A DNA stretch of 64,000 nt from Pyropia yezoensis (lineage: Eukaryota > Rhodophyta > Bangiophyceae > Bangiales > Bangiaceae): contig CM020619.1 in assembly GCA_009829735.1 (NCBI GenBank), forward strand, positions 20,837,816 to 20,901,815, in the 5' to 3' direction. Positions 32,396 through 41,085 of this stretch are shown piece after piece. Every line of letters begins with the position of its first letter. Within the stretch, counting starts at the first letter, position 1. The position numbers were made by a program, and so were the translations under genes. The notes below the pieces were generated by a model, which made no database searches, had not been told where the DNA came from, and saw only the letters and a list, made by a program, of their open reading frames with translations.

Positions 32396-32757
32396 TGTAG
32401 CAATATGGTTGTCCGTATTGTGACCCTAATATTAGGGGGGCTACTTCTAATCCTTAACTTTCAATTGAGAGTCCGTACTGGTCACGGTATCTATAAGTTA
32501 CGTATGACCAGAGGGACTTGCATCTTGGGGTGGAGGGTAGTTAGTAGTGTCTCCGAGGGTTTATAACGAGGGGGCCGGCGGCGAATCCACCGCCGGCCAA
32601 GGTAGAACAACAAACCCCTCCCATTTGGGCTCCCATCTTGGTCCCGTGGCTTGCGCTCCAAGGACAGCAACCTTGGCCTCCCGGTGACGTTGGTGCCGAT
32701 CCCCCTTGGTGAGTGTTCCCTGAGAGTGGACGTGCGACGGATCCCTATTGTGCTACA
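32396..32757 (+). repeat. 3' LTR of the outer chromovirus (LTR-C)
   Basis: 362 bp, TGTAGCA...TGCTACA, three visible differences from LTR-A. Followed directly by CTTCT and the beginning of the interrupted Myb-like gene. Confidence 0.95.
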
Positions 32758-32762
32758 CTTCT
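32758..32762. repeat. target-site duplication CTTCT (right copy)
   Basis: Matches 11584-11588. On the minus strand it is part of the AAG AAG codons of the interrupted Myb-like gene. Confidence 0.92.
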
Positions 32763-32772
32763 TGCCCGCCAT
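32758..32772 (-). pseudogene. start of the Harbinger Myb-like gene (first five codons)
   Basis: ATG at 32772 followed by GCG GGC AAG AAG (MAGKK). Taking away the insertion and one CTTCT puts this in frame with the open frame that ends at 11583. This identifies the true start of the accessory gene, which otherwise has none. Confidence 0.85.
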
Positions 32773-33465
32773 GCCACCTCCCATACGCAGACGGACTTCT
32801 CGAGATGAGAAAGGGGGAAAGATGCTCGGAGGGGGGAGGATGGGGAAGGAGGACAGGTGGGGGGCGGGAGGGGCAGAGGCGAGGGGGGGGGGAGACGGGG
32901 AGAAGAGGAGGGGGGGCGTGGGCAGATAGAACAGAGCGGCACATGAACGGGACGAGACAAGAAGGTCCTCAGCTAGGAGTCCACAGGGGGCGCAAGCGTC
33001 TCTTTACATAAGGCACTGCCACCTGCCCTGTGGACGACTGGCCACGCCGCCGCTCCATAGCGCAAAACTGGCGCGCGCGCGCTGAAGAAAATGTAAAAGG
33101 CGCGACCCTCCCACGCAGAAAGTGGCGCGCTCACCCTCGGCTGACGCAAACGTCGGACAAGCCGCGGACGCGGGCGACTCAAAGACCCGTCTTCCAGCGA
33201 GTTAAAAGGTCGAGCACACCTCGCATGCGTCTGGGTGCCAGCAAAACCGTAGGACTGCAGTAGGTTGAACTCCAGACAAGGCCTCCATATAAATGTATCT
33301 AAGTAGGAGTTGGAATCTGGGACGCGCCCTGAGCCTTGGCTTAAGCCACCAATAACCGTGAATCGTCCTCTGTACGCGTTCGCATTTCTTTAAATCCATT
33401 CAATACTCGTACGCTTGACCAAAAGTGGCGTCCCTGCGCGGCCGAGGCGCGTGCTGTGGGCCTCA
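32773..33465. other. 5' side of the Myb-like gene and Harbinger end region
   Basis: Minus strand shows a C/T-rich leader (about 32790-32930). Beyond about 33000 no gene is recognised. The distal terminal inverted repeat of the Harbinger element should be in or near this stretch but was not identified. Confidence 0.4.
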
Positions 33466-34380
33466 GAGCATGTCTATCGGTGGAGCTAAAACCCATGCCC
33501 ATCCAGCTATTTCTTTTGGCGATAGCTCAGAGCATGTCTATCGGTCCTGAGCCATATAGGCTTCTCCAGCCCACAAGGGTGCCGCAATGTTAGATAGTTG
33601 AAGCGGAGTTGATGTCCATTCCCTAAATCCACAGGGTAGGAGACTGGCGATGCAACAAACGCTGCTCTGCGATCATTCCAGTCCTCCCCACCGGTCTCAC
33701 CAGTGCGTGAACCATCGCGCATTCCTCCACCAACGCTTTACCACCCGCCCCCTTTTTTTTTTGCAATGGACGAGCTACTTGAGCACCTCCTGAGTGACGA
33801 TGAAGAGCAGGATGCTGCGGTCGAAGTGTGCGTAGCAGCGGCAACGGCCAGCGGAGCTGCAGTCACGTCGGTGCCTGCTACTTGGCGGGGGCGACTGGTA
33901 GGGTCAGCAGGAAGGTGCAGGAACAGGATCAGCCGCGTCAGGGGGATTAGGGCTCTCCGGCGACGATGCCATCACGGCAGGAGTGTGAACGTTTTCGCTG
34001 GTGTGGGAAGGGGGGACGTTGATGCTCGCATCACCGACGAACGCACCGAGTGCCACGGGCTGGACGAAGGCGAACGGCAGGCAAGTGTGGCAACTGTAAG
34101 AGCTGTGTGGGACATTCTCGCAGCAATTGTGTCCCTGACCCTGAACTTACTAGCAGGAATCGTGTCACGGCCGCTCATTCTTGAGATGCTGGCACGTGAT
34201 TGGCTTGGCTATTCTTCTCTGCAGGATAGCTCTGAGCTATCCTCTGAGCTATCCGAGGCCCGATTTGGCTCAGCGAATAGCTCAGAGCTACTTTTTATGG
34301 GTTTTAGGTGCACCGATAGACATGCGCTGAGCTATAAACCCATAAAATATGGGTTTTGGGTCTCACCGATAGACATGCTC
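33466..34380. mobile_element. 915-bp non-autonomous TIR element with doubled terminal repeats
   Basis: The left terminus GAGCATGTCTATCGGTG (33466-) is inverted at the right end (-34380), and similarity continues into AAAACCCAT. Flanking TCA at 33463-33465 and 34381-34383 is a 3-bp target duplication, as made by PIF/Harbinger-type transposases. A second, inner pair of the same terminus lies at 33530 and 34327. The right side is full of GAGCTAT/ATAGCTC palindromes. A short frame starting at ATG 33763 (MDELLEHLLSDDEEQ) after a T-run may be the first part of a deleted transposon gene. Confidence 0.8.
33763..34374 (+). pseudogene. truncated transposon ORF in frame with the downstream gene
   Basis: Begins MDELLEHLLSDDEEQDAAVE, an acidic start seen in many Harbinger-type proteins, then loses recognisable character. 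No stop codon separates it from the thioesterase frame, so one uninterrupted reading frame runs 33703-35469. This is probably coincidental read-through in GC-rich DNA, but a fused transcript is possible. Confidence 0.35.
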
Positions 34381-34734
34381 TCAGTACTCCGGCCTCGCCC
34401 ACCCTCTTCCCTCTCGTGCGCCCAATGCTGCGCGCCCCCCTGGACGGCCGTGCACCGTCGGGTCGGCGGGTGGGCTTCGCGCTGGACGGCCTGCTTTGTC
34501 ACCGGCACCGTTTCAGCACCGTCTGCCCTGCGGGCCCGCCCGCCGCCCGCCGCTGCCGCCGCTGCCGCTCCGGCTGCCGGCCTCTCCACCCGCCGCGTGC
34601 TGCCACCGGCGGTTTTTGCGCCGACGCGCCGCCTGCCGCCTGGGCGGCTGCCGCCACCGTCGGTCTTGGCTGCTGTCGCCGACGCCGCCGCCGCAGCCTT
34701 CTCCTGTCTCCGCAACAAGCGCGGCGCCGCGGCC

Positions 34735-35469
34735 ATGGCGTCTGCGGCTGGGGGCGGCGGCGGAGCCGAAGACCTGTTTGGGGGCGGTAGCGGAATAATC
34801 ATCCCCCCCTCGGTGCCGACCGCCACGCCCGCCTCCCTCATCTTCCTGCACGGCCTGGGTGACTCGGCCAGCGGATGGGCGTCTTCCTTCCCCCTGCCTG
34901 GCATTGAACACCTGCGGGTGGTGCTGCCGACGGCGGGGACGGCGCCCGTGTCGCTCAACGGGGGCATCGCCATGCCCAGCTGGTTTGACCTCCACGGCCT
35001 CACCCCCGCGGCGGCTGATGACGAGGCGGGCATCGCCGCGGCGGTTGCGCGCGTCGAGCGGATCATTGACGCAGAGGTTGCGCGGGGTACCCCCACGCAC
35101 CGCATCGTGCTGGGGGGATTTAGCCAGGGCTGCGCCGTGGCCATCACCGTCCTCCTCCGCAGCGACCGGGTGCTGGGCGGGGGCATTGGGCTCAGCGGTT
35201 GGCTGCCCATGGCGTCGAACTACCCCGCGGCGCTAGGCAAGGCGGGTGGCCGAGTGGTGGGCGACGCGGGCCTCCTTATGTGCCACGGCGAGCAGGATGG
35301 GGTGGTCGCGGCGGCGCACGGCAAGGCCAGCGCTGCGGCGGTGGAGGAACTGGGCATCAAGGTCACGTGGCGGAGCTTCCGCGGGTTGGCCCACGGGGCT
35401 TCGGGCGCCGAGATGATGGAGGTGGCCAAGTATTTGCGCGCCGCCCTGCCGCCGACGAAGGCGGCTTGA
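34735..35469 (+). CDS. acyl-protein thioesterase / lysophospholipase-like serine hydrolase
   Basis: Alpha/beta hydrolase of the APT1/APT2 (LYPLA) family, which removes S-linked palmitate from proteins and can act on lysophospholipids in the cytosol. About 244 residues from ATG 34735, the usual family size. Landmarks: IFLHGLGDSASGW near residue 36; PSWFDLHGL near 81; nucleophile Ser130 in GGFSQGCAVA; LSGWLP near 153; acid Asp188 in CHGEQDGVV; His220 in GLAHG. The catalytic triad is complete. The frame is open far upstream. An alternative ATG at 34375 lies inside the terminal repeat of the adjacent transposon and would add a Pro/Ala/Arg-rich N-terminus that could resemble an organelle presequence. 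Start chosen at 34735 because homology begins just after it. No intron needed. Confidence 0.88.
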   Translation: MASAAGGGGGAEDLFGGGSGIIIPPSVPTATPASLIFLHGLGDSASGWASSFPLPGIEHLRVVLPTAGTAPVSLNGGIAMPSWFDLHGLTPAAADDEAGIAAAVARVERIIDAEVARGTPTHRIVLGGFSQGCAVAITVLLRSDRVLGGGIGLSGWLPMASNYPAALGKAGGRVVGDAGLLMCHGEQDGVVAAAHGKASAAAVEELGIKVTWRSFRGLAHGASGAEMMEVAKYLRAALPPTKAA

Positions 35470-37473
35470 GGGGGCGGATAGAGGGTGGGGGGCGCATTGG
35501 GGCACAGTCAAGGGGTTGGGGCAAGGAAGGGGGCAAAAAAGAGGTGGAATAGTGGGGTCGGTGGGGTTGATGGCTGTCGAGGGCGCATGTTGCGTGGACA
35601 GAGGAGAATACTGGTACTGCGACCGTCGTGGGGCCCCCTACTGCGGTGAGGGGGAGGGGAGCTGACGTCCCGTCGCTGCCGCTGCCAGTGGAGGGGCGCC
35701 CATGCGGCCACATAGCGGACGCAACCGTGGCGGCGGCTGGCCTGCTGCGGGCAGTGCTCCGCGCCGCCGCCACGCCGGGGATCTTCACGGCGGGGTCGGT
35801 GGTAGGCAGAGGATGGCCGCGGACCGGCTGCCGCCGATGGACGGCCCCCCTCACCCCACGAGAATGTGTCGCGCACGTCTGACGCGCCCCTCTGCCTTAC
35901 CCTTCGCCTCTCTTTTTTACCATACCAGGAAACACTGGGAGATGTGTGCGCGCCGGCCCTGCTTTCTTTCTGACTTTTTTTTTTTTGCAAACCCTGCTTG
36001 AAGATGGCGCACAGCTAGCCAGCTCAGGTGAGTCGCGCAGCTCTGCGCTCGCCCGCTGCCACGGCTCTAGGCCGCTGGCGTCAGGCCGTGTCAGGTGCAA
36101 AGCTCCACCGAGACCCATTTGAAGTGCATCTACATTGGAATCTGCGCAACTGCCAACCCCCTCCGCGGCGGCTCACGCCTCCGCGAGGCAGCAGAGTCCG
36201 GCCACCCTCCCCCCCCCTCCACCTCGTTTTTGAGGGGCACGGGAGCTGACAACAACAGCAGCCGTGTGCGTCCTCCCGTTGCATACCCGCCGGCTACATG
36301 GCGAGCAGGGAACATTGAACGTGCTCTGAAATTTTCAGATAGCACAGAAAGGTCTAAGTAACATTCAAAAACGTCACTAATCAAAACATTATTCTATGTA
36401 TCTATCTGGCCCTCTTTTCGCACTTTCCTCGTATGCTGGACACGGCCGGCACTGTGTTTGCAGGTGCTTTGAGATCCATTGTTGGAAAATCCAAGTAGCG
36501 TTTGTCATTGTCTGTGAGAGACGCACCAAAGCCCACTGCGCTGCGAAGTCAAGGGCAGAGCTTACTTTTGAGGTGCACGGACATGTGTCAGCCTGCCGCA
36601 ATACTCTTCCTTCCCTGCTCGCCACCTTGGATGCTGCCTAATGCTTTATCGACTTGGCTGCGCACGAGCGCTCTTCCTCCCCCCGTCGCGTGTGCTTCCA
36701 CCCCACTCACCCCCGCCCCCGCCCTCCTGCCCCCCCCCGCCCGCCCTTTCTCTGTAGCCAACCGTTCTCCCGCCCGCCCTTCTCCTACCCCGACACGCCC
36801 GCCCCGGCACCCCCGCTTGCAGTCGCAAAGAAACCATAGGGAGCTGGCTCAACTACGGCACCAGCTACAAAGCGCTCTGAAGCGATGACCGTGCAGTCAC
36901 CCTCCCCTGCCAGGTGGATGGCCGGTGCTTTCCATGCCCAGCCGCCCGGCCGTCACCACCGCACAGACACTAGAACCGCGACACCCCCCCTCCTGCCTCC
37001 ACTCTGTCTCTCGGCCCCCCCGCACACCGTCGTTCACCCTCTCCCGACTTTCGTCAACTGCCCCCCTTCTTCGCCCTCCCTCCTGCGTGTCGTTGTCCAT
37101 CCCCTTGTATTCTGCGCCCCCTGCGCCGTGGCTCCACCCCCGACGGCTGGACGGGCCAGCTCGCCATGGTCCACCCGGAAGAGAACGCCTCCCGGAGGCC
37201 GCCCCACTACCCCCTCCCTCCTTGTACACCGTGAGCGTGGCAGCCGCTATGGTGCTCATGGCGCCGGCCTTGGCCAAGACCAGCGCCAATAGCCGAGCTG
37301 GCACCCCGTCAGCTCTCTCTCGCTCACCCCCCTCCCCCTCCCCCTCCCTCCCGTCTACGCGGCTACTCCTTCGAACGACCTCCTCACTACGCCACGAAGC
37401 GTGCTGCTGCGTGCAGCGTTGCCCGCCGCGTCAGCCGATTCCATAGCGGCAGCGGCCGCAATTCAACGAGGCG
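35470..37473. other. intergenic, no gene recognised
   Basis: Frames here are Pro/Arg/Ser-rich and lack domains. T-runs occur at about 35976-35988. A plus frame with ATG at 37166 (MVHPEENASRRPPHY) ends quickly. Nothing supportable as a gene. Confidence 0.4.
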
Positions 37474-37497
37474 ACGGCGGCGGCGGCGGCGGCGGCG
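37474..37497. repeat. (GGC)8 microsatellite
   Basis: Eight uninterrupted GGC units followed by GACAACGGCG. Confidence 0.9.
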
Positions 37498-38427
37498 ACA
37501 ACGGCGTCCCGGGAGCTTTTCAATAACAGCTGCACCGCCGGCGACGGGGAAGAGTGGTGTTGGAGCGGTAGTCGAGACGCAAGAGGTCTGGGCAGGAGCC
37601 AGTAGCAGGTAGTGGTCTGGGAGGGAGCTGCGCCGAGTGTGACGGCGAGGATGGCGAAGTGGTTGCCACCACCGCCCGCGTCTGTACGGAGGGGCGCGCA
37701 ATGGCGCTCCCTCCCTCTACGGAAAGAGACCGGTGAAGAACATGCGCGGTGGGAGGATTCTGTCCAGCACGGGTCAAGCGAGAGAGGGGACAGACGCCTC
37801 TGCTCAACATCTTTCTTGCGGCGTCGCAGAAGCGAAATGGTAAGTGCACGCGGGCCAAGGGGGCTCCTGCGCCTTGACTGCAACCGCAGGCGCGCTGAAC
37901 CCCCGCGCTTCCACTCTCCCCCCTACCTACCAGCTGCGGGGTCTCATCCGCTGTGACTGACAAGCGCACGCGCGCTGAACCCATGCGCTTCAACTGGACC
38001 TTGCCCGCCGCCCACCAAGCCTCCAGTGCGATCCTCTCGAATTGTCGGAATCAAAGCGCTTTGCGATGCACGCGATTTTAGGAAACTGGGGCAATCCTTG
38101 GGAGGCTTTGGAAAGGGGTCGAAAGCCCCCACAAAGACCCGCTCAAATCCAGTTTGGATCGTACGTGAAAGCCCAAATAGCTCTTTCCGCTTTTAGAACC
38201 AATCCACAAGATCAGCCTGGGCCGCTTACGATGGCGCACCTAGGACCCGCGCGACACGCACCCCTCCACTGCCACACACCCCCTCCCCGCTTCGCTCCGC
38301 GCACGGGCCAAGGCTAAAACGTGCTCCAGAAATGTGAGGCGTGACACCCTGCCTGCTGCCGATGGTGCGCCGGGCGGGCGCACTGCGCTCGGCCGGGCCC
38401 GGCCGCGGCTGCTGCAGCCGCGGCCTC
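37498..38427. other. intergenic, no gene recognised
   Basis: A 26-base segment GCGCGCTGAACCCNNGCGCTTC is repeated near 37890 and 37968. No supported coding frame. Confidence 0.35.
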
Positions 38428-38443
38428 CGCGCGCGCGCGCGCG
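38428..38443. repeat. (CG)8 dinucleotide run
   Basis: Alternating CG, able to adopt Z-DNA, close to the trinucleotide run at 38560. Confidence 0.85.
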
Positions 38444-38559
38444 TGCGTGGTCGTCATTCAAACGGTTGAAAAACAAACCAAAAGACGACCACTCTGGGCG
38501 CGTGCGGGGGTTGCCACCCGGTTGGGGGGTGTTGGCGGACGCGGCGGGGGGGAGAGCCT

Positions 38560-38603
<44 letters not shown>
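38560..38603. repeat. (GCC)n microsatellite, about 15 units
   Basis: Uninterrupted GCC/CCG run; the long reading frames overlapping it translate it as poly-Arg, poly-Ala or poly-Gly and are not convincing genes. Confidence 0.92.
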
Positions 38604-38604
<1 letters not shown>

Positions 38605-41085
38605 CGGGGCCGCCTGATGTGATGATGGCGTGGCGTGCCTAGCCCCCACCCCCATCGAGACCTGCTGCAGCGGTGCCGCGTAGCGTCCGCGCAGCGGCGC
38701 GCCGGTGGGGGGGCGGAGAGGGGCAGGGCGCGCCTCGCCGTGTGCGCCGTCCGCGCGAGGGCGGCACAACGCGGGGGGTGTCGCACCCACGGTTTGCACC
38801 GAGAGAGGGGGCGACGGCTGCCGTGGAGGGGTGGCCCACCACAAACCCCATCCTTCCTCCCCCTCCTCCCCAGCACCGCTCCCCCCTCCTGCCCAAACGC
38901 ACCCACCCAGTCGCCTGCGATGGTGTGTGATGGGGATTCAAAGGTGGGACGCGCGCGAGCGCACGCGTGCGTGCGTGCGGCCCCCCCCCCCCCCCCCCGC
39001 CCGCACTGTACCCCCGACTCCCCAGCGCGTCTACATATCGTATCTTCCCACGATGGTCGTTTAGTGAAATGGGCGTGTCTGTGTGGGAGAAGGCAGCGCG
39101 GGGCCGGGCGGGGCTGGCCGGGACGCAGCGTGGCGGAGCTGTCGACAGACCTGCCACGGTTGCCGTGTCGTGCATTCTTTTTAATTGAGGACCGAGTCGG
39201 GTGTGCGTGTGTGGGGGGGGGGATGCTCGGTTGTCCAAAATCCCGGCGTGGGGCGACGGCTGCTGCAGGTGGCCAGGCGGCAGAGCAGCAGAGGGCGCTG
39301 CATGCGTCCAGTTTTTTGATTTTTTGGATCCCGCGGGTGGACGAGGGGGCCGGTACTGATGGGGGGGGGGGGGCAGGGAGGCGGGGGTGTTGTGGGCTGT
39401 GGGCTGGCCGGCCCGCCCCGCAGCTAATTCGCCAGCGGGGCTGATCGTATCTGGGGCGGCCTCCGGCGAAGCTGGTCGGAGGCGGGACGCCCCCGCTGCG
39501 GTGGGACCGACGAGGCGGGGAGGCCTCCGTGGTGAGTGGGAATGGGAGCGTCCTGGGGGGGGGTGGCGGTGCAGGTGCAGGGGGTGTACCGGTTTGTGTT
39601 TGGGTGGACCTCCCAGTGGCTCCACGCCGATGGGGCGGGCGGTGGGGAAGGACGGGAAGCGGGGGGGGAGGCGGGGGGTGCTAGAGGGGCAAGGCGAGCG
39701 TGGCGCGTCCGCGGGGAGGGGGGGCATTCGGAGCGGAGCTGCCAAGCGGCGGCGCCCACGCCACCGCAGGGCAACGGCGGTGGTAGGTATGTATGTACAA
39801 CGGCGGTCGTTTCTTTTTTTCCCCCTTTTTTTTCTTCTGTGCCGCTGCGGCTGTGCTCTTGGGCGCTAGGCGGCCGGGGACGGCCCCGGCCGACGCTGTT
39901 ACGTCGTTGCGCCACCCCGGCGCCCGCGCCTCGCACTTCCTCGCCCCCTCCTCGTAGGAACCCCTGCGTCGTTGGCGAGTACCCCGCCCCTCCCCCCCTT
40001 TCTTTCGTGGGCGTCTCCCTGGGTAACGAGCCGGCCCCCCACACCCCCCCCCCCCCTCCCTTTCAGCCCCAAGCCCTTAGGCCGTCACGCGCGCCGTGGG
40101 GAGGGGAGCGCGGTCAACGGTGGCGTGACACCAGGAACCGACCCCGATCGCCCCCCCCCTCCTCCCCACCCCCCCCCCCCCGCCCGGTCTCGCGTGGGGC
40201 TGTGTCGTCATCCTGGTCGACGACGCCTTCTCCCTCCCACCCCCCGCCACTCCCATCCCCCGTGGCACGCAAGTGGACAGTGTCTGCAGGCGGCGGTGGG
40301 CGGCACCCGCCACACGGGTGGGGTTGTTTTGTTTCCCTTTCCCCCCGTGTTGCCGGCTTTCCCCCCTCTCTCTCCCCCCTCTGTCCCTGTGCTGGGGCAC
40401 GTCCTCCCGCCTGTGGTTGGCAGACCCGGCACCCCGCCCACGCAACTAGCGGGGGAAGAGGGCTGGTCCGCGGCACCTCGCGTGGCTTTTGTTTGGGCGC
40501 GGTGGGGGTGAGGGACGAGGGGTGAGCGGAATCTGCCCGTCAACGAGCCTGCGGTGCCGCCGCCGCTTGCGCCTGCGTTGGCCTACGGGTGGTGCCGCCA
40601 CTTGCCCATCCGCACCCTCTCCCCCCTGGCCCAGCCGCCCGCCTTCGACCGCTGGTGCACGGTGTCGCGACGCCGCCCCGCCGCGTGGCGTCCCTAGTTA
40701 AGGCGCGGAAGAGGGGAGGAGCGCCCCCGCCCGCGGTCGTTGCGCCACCACCCGACGCCGATTATTTTAGGGACGTCGACGCCACCGCTCCCCGCTTTCT
40801 GTACCCATTGTGGACGTCCCTACTCCGCGCGGTGCGAGTCTGTCGCGCGTTCGCCGCCCTGCTTGCGCGAGATCGTCTGCGCACCGGCACGCTGTGCACG
40901 CACGGTCCCCTCTCGCCTCTGGGGTCGCGTAGGCGTAGCGTCGTCTCGACATCATCATCATTATCATCATCGGCGGCGGCGGCGGCGGCTACGAATAGTT
41001 TGAACGGGGCGAGGCGGTCGCTTCTTCCCGTCCGCCAACCTCGGCTGGCCCGCCCGCGCGGCGAGTCTTCGCGGCCGGTCCTACA
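38604..41085. other. extremely GC-rich stretch with C and G runs; gene content unclear
   Basis: Includes an 18-C run (38981-38998), G-runs near 39360 and C-runs near 40045 and 40150-40190. Frames are open on all strands simply because stop codons are rare. A short plus segment 40530-40697 (NLPVNEPAVPPPLAPALAYG) and another at about 40750-40880 (YFRDVDATAPRFLYPLWTSL) look more protein-like and could be exons belonging to the ORF that follows, but no splice model was fixed. Confidence 0.35.

Larger units (their letters stand above)
11589..32757 (+). mobile_element. outer Ty3/gypsy chromovirus, carrying a nested copy of its own family
   Basis: Bounded by matching LTRs and the CTTCT duplication. 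Gene order in the outer copy is LTR-A, leader, gag (12176-14359), [nested copy], pol (24862-28883), palindromic repeats, antisense ORF, polypurine tract, LTR-C. Subtracting the nested copy leaves about 10.8 kb. The chromodomain at the end of pol places it among chromoviruses. Confidence 0.9.
8339..32772. mobile_element. PIF/Harbinger DNA transposon (coding span), split by a retrotransposon
   Basis: Two-gene layout characteristic of PIF/Harbinger elements: transposase on the plus strand and a Myb/SANT-like protein on the minus strand, converging at about 10.3-10.7 kb. The Myb-like gene's first codons were separated from the rest by the 21-kb retrotransposon at 11589-32757. Without it the coding span would be only about 3.3 kb. 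The terminal inverted repeats and 3-bp target duplication were not located; they should lie somewhere before 8040 and after about 32945. Confidence 0.75.

Noticed and set aside
38639..39745. Minus-strand frame of 368 codons.
   Set aside because: Pro/Ser/Arg-rich throughout, crosses an 18-C run and is matched by long frames on the other strand; a product of high GC.
39536..40525. Plus-strand frame of 329 codons.
   Set aside because: Low-complexity Pro/Gly/Arg translation and many homopolymer runs; no domain.
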